From: Pontibacter chinhatensis
GTDB taxonomy: Bacteria > Bacteroidota > Bacteroidia > Cytophagales > Hymenobacteraceae
Assembly: GCF_900113285.1 (NCBI RefSeq)
Contig: NZ_FOOT01000012.1
Location: forward strand, 1-64,000
DNA: 64,000 nt
Direction: 5' to 3'
How positions within the stretch are numbered: position 1 is the stretch's first letter; the number at the start of each line of letters is the position of its first letter. Below are positions 60,740 through 64,000 of the stretch, piece after piece. Both the position numbers and the translations under genes were made by a program. The notes below the pieces were generated by a model, which was not told the origin of the DNA, made no database searches, and was given only the letters and a program-made list of their open reading frames with translations.

Positions 60740-62845
60740 ATGACTGTGAGCAATTTCTTCAACACCAAAATAGAATTCCTGAAAGGCGTGGGCCCCATGC
60801 GGGCGGAGCTGTTGCAGAAAGAACTCAGCATCTTCACCTATGGCGACCTAATCCAGCACTACCCTTTCCGCTACCTCGACCGCACCCAGTTCTACAAAGT
60901 TTCGGAACTAGACGAGAGCATGCCCTACGTGCAGGTGCGTGGCCGCATCCGGGGAAAAGAAGTAATTGGCGAAGGCCGTAAGCAGCGGCTGGCCGCTACG
61001 CTGGTAGATGAAAACGGCGACCAACTGGAGCTGGTGTGGTTTAAGGGCGTGAAGTGGATGGAGAAAACGCTGAAGAACCATACCGACTACATCGTGTTTG
61101 GCAAGCCGACCGAGTTCAACGGCAGGTTCAGCATGGCCCATCCGGAGCTGGAGGAACTGGCCGAAGAGAAGCAAACGACCTCTTTCCTGCAGCCGGTCTA
61201 CAACACCACCGAAAAGCTCAAAGCCCACCGCATCGATAGCAAGGTGCTCGCCAAGATGATGGAGCATTTACTGAAGGTGGCCCTGCCGCAGGTGCAGGAG
61301 TCGCTGTCGCCGGAGCTGATTGATACTTATAAGCTGATGGACAAGCGCAGTGCTTATACCAACATCCACTTCCCGGAGACGGTGGAGAAGTATAACGCGG
61401 CTAAGTTCAGGCTGAAGTTTGAGGAGCTTTTTTACATACAGCTGCGCCTGTTCCGCCAGAAGGTGGTGCGCAAAGCTGACCTAAAGGGGCAGGTGTTTAA
61501 CCAGGTGCCCACCCTCAACGAGTTCTACAAAAACCACATGACCTTCGATTTGACCAACGCGCAGAAGCGAGTGGTGAAGGAAATCTATGCGGACCTGACG
61601 GCGGGCAAACAGATGAACCGCCTGCTGCAGGGCGACGTGGGCTCGGGCAAGACCATCGTGGCCTTCATCACCATGCTCATTGCCGCAGACAACGGGGCGC
61701 AATCGGTGCTGATGGCGCCTACCGAGATCTTGGCCGACCAGCATTACGTGGGCCTGAAAGCCTTTGCCGACCGCCTGGGCATTAACCTGGGCAAACTGAC
61801 CGGCTCTACCAAGGCCAGTGAGCGAAAGGTACTGCACGAGCAGCTGCGCTCCGGCGACATGAAGATGATTGTGGGCACGCATGCGCTGCTGGAGGACGTG
61901 GTGCAGTTCCAGAACCTGGGCCTGTGCATCGTGGACGAGCAGCACCGCTTTGGCGTGGAGCAGCGCTCCAAACTGTGGCGCAAAAACCCGCGCATCATCC
62001 CGCACGTGCTCGTGATGACAGCCACTCCTATCCCCCGCACCCTGGCCATGACCTTGTACGGCGACCTGGATGTATCAGTGATTGACGAGCTGCCAGCCGG
62101 TCGAAAAGAGATTGTAACCGTCCATCGTTTCGACTCGCACCGCCTGCGCGTGTTTCAGTTTGTGCGCGACCAGATAAAGCTGGGCCGCCAGGTATACATC
62201 GTGTACCCGCTCATCGAGGAGTCGGAGCAGATGGAGAACTACAAGGACCTGATGGACGGCTATGAAAGTATAAAACGCGCTTTCCCGGAGTACCAGGTAA
62301 GTATGGTGCACGGCAAACTGAAGCCGCAGGACAAGGACTACGAGATGCAGCGCTTCGTAAAGAATGAAACGCAGATTATGGTAGCCACCACCGTAATCGA
62401 GGTGGGTGTGAACGTGCCGAATGCTTCTGTGATGATTATTGAAAGTGCCGAGCGGTTCGGCTTGTCGCAGTTGCACCAGTTGCGCGGTCGCGTGGGCCGG
62501 GGTGCCGAGCAAAGCTACTGCATCCTGATGACGGGCTACAAGCTGAGCAAAGACAGCAAAACCCGCCTTGAAACGATGGTGCGCACCAACAACGGCTTCG
62601 AGATTGCCGACATCGACCTGAAACTGCGTGGCCCGGGCGATTTAATGGGAACCCAGCAGAGCGGCGTGCTCGACCTGCTCATCGCCGACCTCTCCAAGGA
62701 CGCGCCTATACTTCAGGAGGCCCGCGCCGCCGCCCAACGCGTGCTGCACCAGGACCCGCAACTAGAAAAGCCCGAAAACGCCAACATCCGGCGTCATATC
62801 CAATCGCTGAGCGCCAATACAATCAATTGGAGCAGAATCAGCTGA
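60740..62845 (+). CDS. recG: ATP-dependent DNA helicase RecG
   Basis: RecG remodels stalled replication forks and branch-migrates junctions. The 701-residue product has the wedge OB domain (about 50-150, VRGRIRGKEVIGEGRKQRLAA). Superfamily 2 helicase motifs follow: GDVGSGKTIVAFITM (Walker A), MAPTEILADQH, VDEQHRFGVEQR (DEQH box), MTATPIPRTLAMT, and VATTVIEVGVNVPNA, with QLHQLRGRVGRG near the end. I start at 60740 (MTVSNFFNTK), as the family does. The gene is complete. Confidence 0.97.
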   Translation: MTVSNFFNTKIEFLKGVGPMRAELLQKELSIFTYGDLIQHYPFRYLDRTQFYKVSELDESMPYVQVRGRIRGKEVIGEGRKQRLAATLVDENGDQLELVWFKGVKWMEKTLKNHTDYIVFGKPTEFNGRFSMAHPELEELAEEKQTTSFLQPVYNTTEKLKAHRIDSKVLAKMMEHLLKVALPQVQESLSPELIDTYKLMDKRSAYTNIHFPETVEKYNAAKFRLKFEELFYIQLRLFRQKVVRKADLKGQVFNQVPTLNEFYKNHMTFDLTNAQKRVVKEIYADLTAGKQMNRLLQGDVGSGKTIVAFITMLIAADNGAQSVLMAPTEILADQHYVGLKAFADRLGINLGKLTGSTKASERKVLHEQLRSGDMKMIVGTHALLEDVVQFQNLGLCIVDEQHRFGVEQRSKLWRKNPRIIPHVLVMTATPIPRTLAMTLYGDLDVSVIDELPAGRKEIVTVHRFDSHRLRVFQFVRDQIKLGRQVYIVYPLIEESEQMENYKDLMDGYESIKRAFPEYQVSMVHGKLKPQDKDYEMQRFVKNETQIMVATTVIEVGVNVPNASVMIIESAERFGLSQLHQLRGRVGRGAEQSYCILMTGYKLSKDSKTRLETMVRTNNGFEIADIDLKLRGPGDLMGTQQSGVLDLLIADLSKDAPILQEARAAAQRVLHQDPQLEKPENANIRRHIQSLSANTINWSRIS

Positions 62846-63056
62846 GTTTGAAAGTTAAAAAGTTAGAAGGTTAGAAAGTTAGGCCCTTTTATACTTTGGT
62901 TCCACGCGAAACAATAGGTAAAAGGTAATATTGCAGCTGTTTATACTTTGTGTGAGCGAAGAGCAGTGTATTAGGAAGCACAGTTACGCTTATCCGGCTG
63001 CCATAGACTGTAGGCATGTAATAATTACTAACAAACGTGGTTGTAACTAACTAATT
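62846..63056. other. Gap after recG
   Basis: It has a short tandem GTTAGAAGGTTAGAAAGTTAG (62866-62883 region) and two heptamers. The sequence turns AT-rich at about 63,000. No gene is seen. Confidence 0.45.
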
Positions 63057-63488
63057 GTGTTCTATGATAGAACTTTAAAGAACTACGAACTGCACGCAAT
63101 AAAAGTGACTTGGTATAATCTGATATTCTTCCACGTATTTAAGCGCTACTATAAAAACGGTAGGCATAAAAATGACATCCCTTGGTTGACTGCTTCTGGA
63201 ATAGTGGGGGTGTCGAGTCTACTGTATCTGTTTATTATTACTGCCTTGACTTACTTTCTTGTCAATGGAGAAATGCCAGAATTTGATGGAAAGTATTCTC
63301 TTCTTTTCTGCACTTCTTTTGTAGCACTTAATTGGATGTGGTTTACCGGTGGGAATAGATACTTGGAGATATATAACGGTTTTAAAGACAAGTATACAGA
63401 GGATAAGTTAACTGAGGCCTTATCATGGTCTTATGTCTTTGGTGCTTATATTGTATTTATTGTCGTGATTATTACTTTGAAGATGTAA
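63057..63488 (+). CDS. Three-TM membrane protein, 143 aa, accessory
   Basis: The frame opens with GTG at 63057 and ends TAA at 63486-63488. Three hydrophobic segments are seen (SGIVGVSSLLYLFIITALTYF, LLFCTSFVALNWMWF, SYVFGAYIVFIVVIIT). A basic N-terminal loop (HVFKRYYKNGRHKND) suggests an inside start. It is strongly AT-rich with TTA/ATA codons, unlike recG. I do not recognise a family. It precedes the attC-like site. Confidence 0.65.
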   Translation: MFYDRTLKNYELHAIKVTWYNLIFFHVFKRYYKNGRHKNDIPWLTASGIVGVSSLLYLFIITALTYFLVNGEMPEFDGKYSLLFCTSFVALNWMWFTGGNRYLEIYNGFKDKYTEDKLTEALSWSYVFGAYIVFIVVIITLKM

Positions 63489-63546
63489 ATAGGCGGTGGG
63501 GCAGGATTCAGGAAATAGGGGAATAGAAAAATTAAAAACACCGAAA

Positions 63547-63612
63547 CGCCAACAAAGCACATGTATAAGGCTGCGGCTACGCCTTGCTCACCTCATGTAC
63601 AAGCAGTTGCCA
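63547..63612 (+). other. attC-like recombination site
   Basis: AAC (63551-63553) and GTT (63606-63608) flank two nested stems, ACATG (63559-63563) with CATGT (63594-63598) and AAGGC (63567-63571) with GCCTT (63581-63585). Their 5- and 7-nt outer spacings resemble integron attC sites. The flanking 7-mers do not match the full RYYYAAC/GTTRRRY consensus. An ORF starts 22 nt after the GTT, as in cassettes. No integrase is seen in the window. Confidence 0.45.
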
Positions 63613-63629
63613 GTAACTCGTGATTAAGA

Positions 63630-64000
63630 ATGAGAAAGAGATACAATACATTAATCTTTATTGGAATTCTGCTGCTTACAAGTTATGTGCTTTACCCTGA
63701 TTCTTTTCCTCCGCGAACTCCTATAAAAGTAGTAAGACTTGTGAGCGGTCTTAAAATCTCAGAAGGTATAAAGTTTGAGATGCTGCAAGACGACTGGGCG
63801 CTTAACGGAGATGGTACAACACATGTCAAAGCAAAACTTACAGACAAGCAGCTAAGTGACATTTTGAAGCAAGCATCCGAACAAAAATATCATGCTTTGC
63901 CTATTCTGGAGAAATCTTATGAACTCTTCATACCAGAAGCAATCGCTGATGCGGAGAATGGGTATTACCAACTTAAAATAGATGATGATGACCCGAGAGA
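63630..64000 (+). CDS. Partial ORF with N-terminal signal/anchor, cut by window edge
   Basis: The ATG at 63630 opens a frame to the edge (at least 123 codons). The N-terminal segment MRKRYNTLIFIGILLLTSYV is a signal or anchor. The visible part is AT-rich and charged (DDWALNGDGTTHVKAKLTDK). No family is recognised, and the C-terminus is outside the window. It sits just after the attC-like site. Confidence 0.65.
   Translation, partial: MRKRYNTLIFIGILLLTSYVLYPDSFPPRTPIKVVRLVSGLKISEGIKFEMLQDDWALNGDGTTHVKAKLTDKQLSDILKQASEQKYHALPILEKSYELFIPEAIADAENGYYQLKIDDDDPR

Larger units (their letters stand above)
1..64000. repeat. Dispersed heptamer AAGTATA / TATACTT across the whole window
   Basis: The heptamer, commonly extended to AAGTATAAA or TTTATACTT, recurs on both strands in genes and gaps. 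I counted 16 copies by eye in the first 5,000 bases and 11 between 22,730 and 24,070; chance would give roughly one or fewer in such stretches. In genes it is read as ATA-CTT (Ile-Leu), AGT-ATA (Ser-Ile) or TAT-ACT, so no single peptide motif explains it. It also lies in terminator hairpin arms (22784-22835) and overlaps the -33 box of the tsaB promoter. The full-window count was not computed. Its function is unknown. Confidence 0.9.

Noticed and set aside
1-64000. Reading the heptamer as the Bacteroidota -7 promoter box
   Set aside because: TATACTTTG has three bases between TA and TTTG where the consensus has two, and most copies lie inside genes on either strand.

Overview
The window looks like chromosomal DNA of a Cytophagales bacterium of the Hymenobacteraceae, most like Pontibacter; this is inferred from gene content and signals, not from a database search. 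The support is Bacteroidota promoters (TTTG, 18-20 nt, TAnnTTTG), gliding/type IX secretion genes (gldB, gldD, gldE, a T9SS-sorted protein), several PorT-type outer-membrane barrels, a THX ribosomal protein gene, a 29-codon AURKAIP1/COX24-type gene, and the block rng - small basic protein - TPR - HU - mutY - ssb - gldE - gldD. Nearly all genes are housekeeping or envelope genes. I found no rRNA, CRISPR array, prophage or transposase, and one tRNA (His).

Layout. 0.2-3.9 kb: two minus-strand units, rpmH-rnpA-S41 protease and tsaB-DUF2480, each with a well-formed promoter. 4.7-13.9 kb: M61 peptidase, FAD oxidoreductase, PfkB kinase, tRNA-His, dihydroorotase, a serpin lipoprotein, and a small cassette with a nucleotidyltransferase. 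14-29.9 kb: DEAD helicase, upp, a Wzi-like barrel, an MsbA-like ABC transporter, gmhA, YifB, three tandem PorT-type barrels, an M20 dipeptidase, plsY. 30.1-40.7 kb: an unrecognised 1586-aa secreted protein downstream of prmA, then tpiA and uvrA. 41-49.6 kb: T9SS protein, THX, truncated globin, ECF sigma factor with a small partner, nth, a TonB-type barrel. 49.8-60 kb: glycosyltransferase, gldB, PorT barrel, and the rng-to-gldD block on two strands. 60.7-64 kb: recG, then an AT-rich accessory end with an attC-like site and two orphan ORFs, the last cut by the window edge.

The least ordinary features are not genes. (1) The heptamer AAGTATA/TATACTT, often extended to AAGTATAAA/TTTATACTT, is scattered through genes and gaps on both strands at many times its chance frequency. 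In genes it falls in more than one reading frame, so it appears to be kept at the DNA level, like HIP1 or DNA-uptake sequences. (2) Four intergenic gaps hold copies of one mosaic element built from the same modules: mini-hairpins, a core of about 300 bp, a ~104-bp element with TGTCATCTCGA inverted ends, and C/T-rich palindromes. The 104-bp module is inverted relative to its surroundings in some copies. (3) The mini-hairpins share a GGCGC...GTGCC frame but have different, self-complementary stems.
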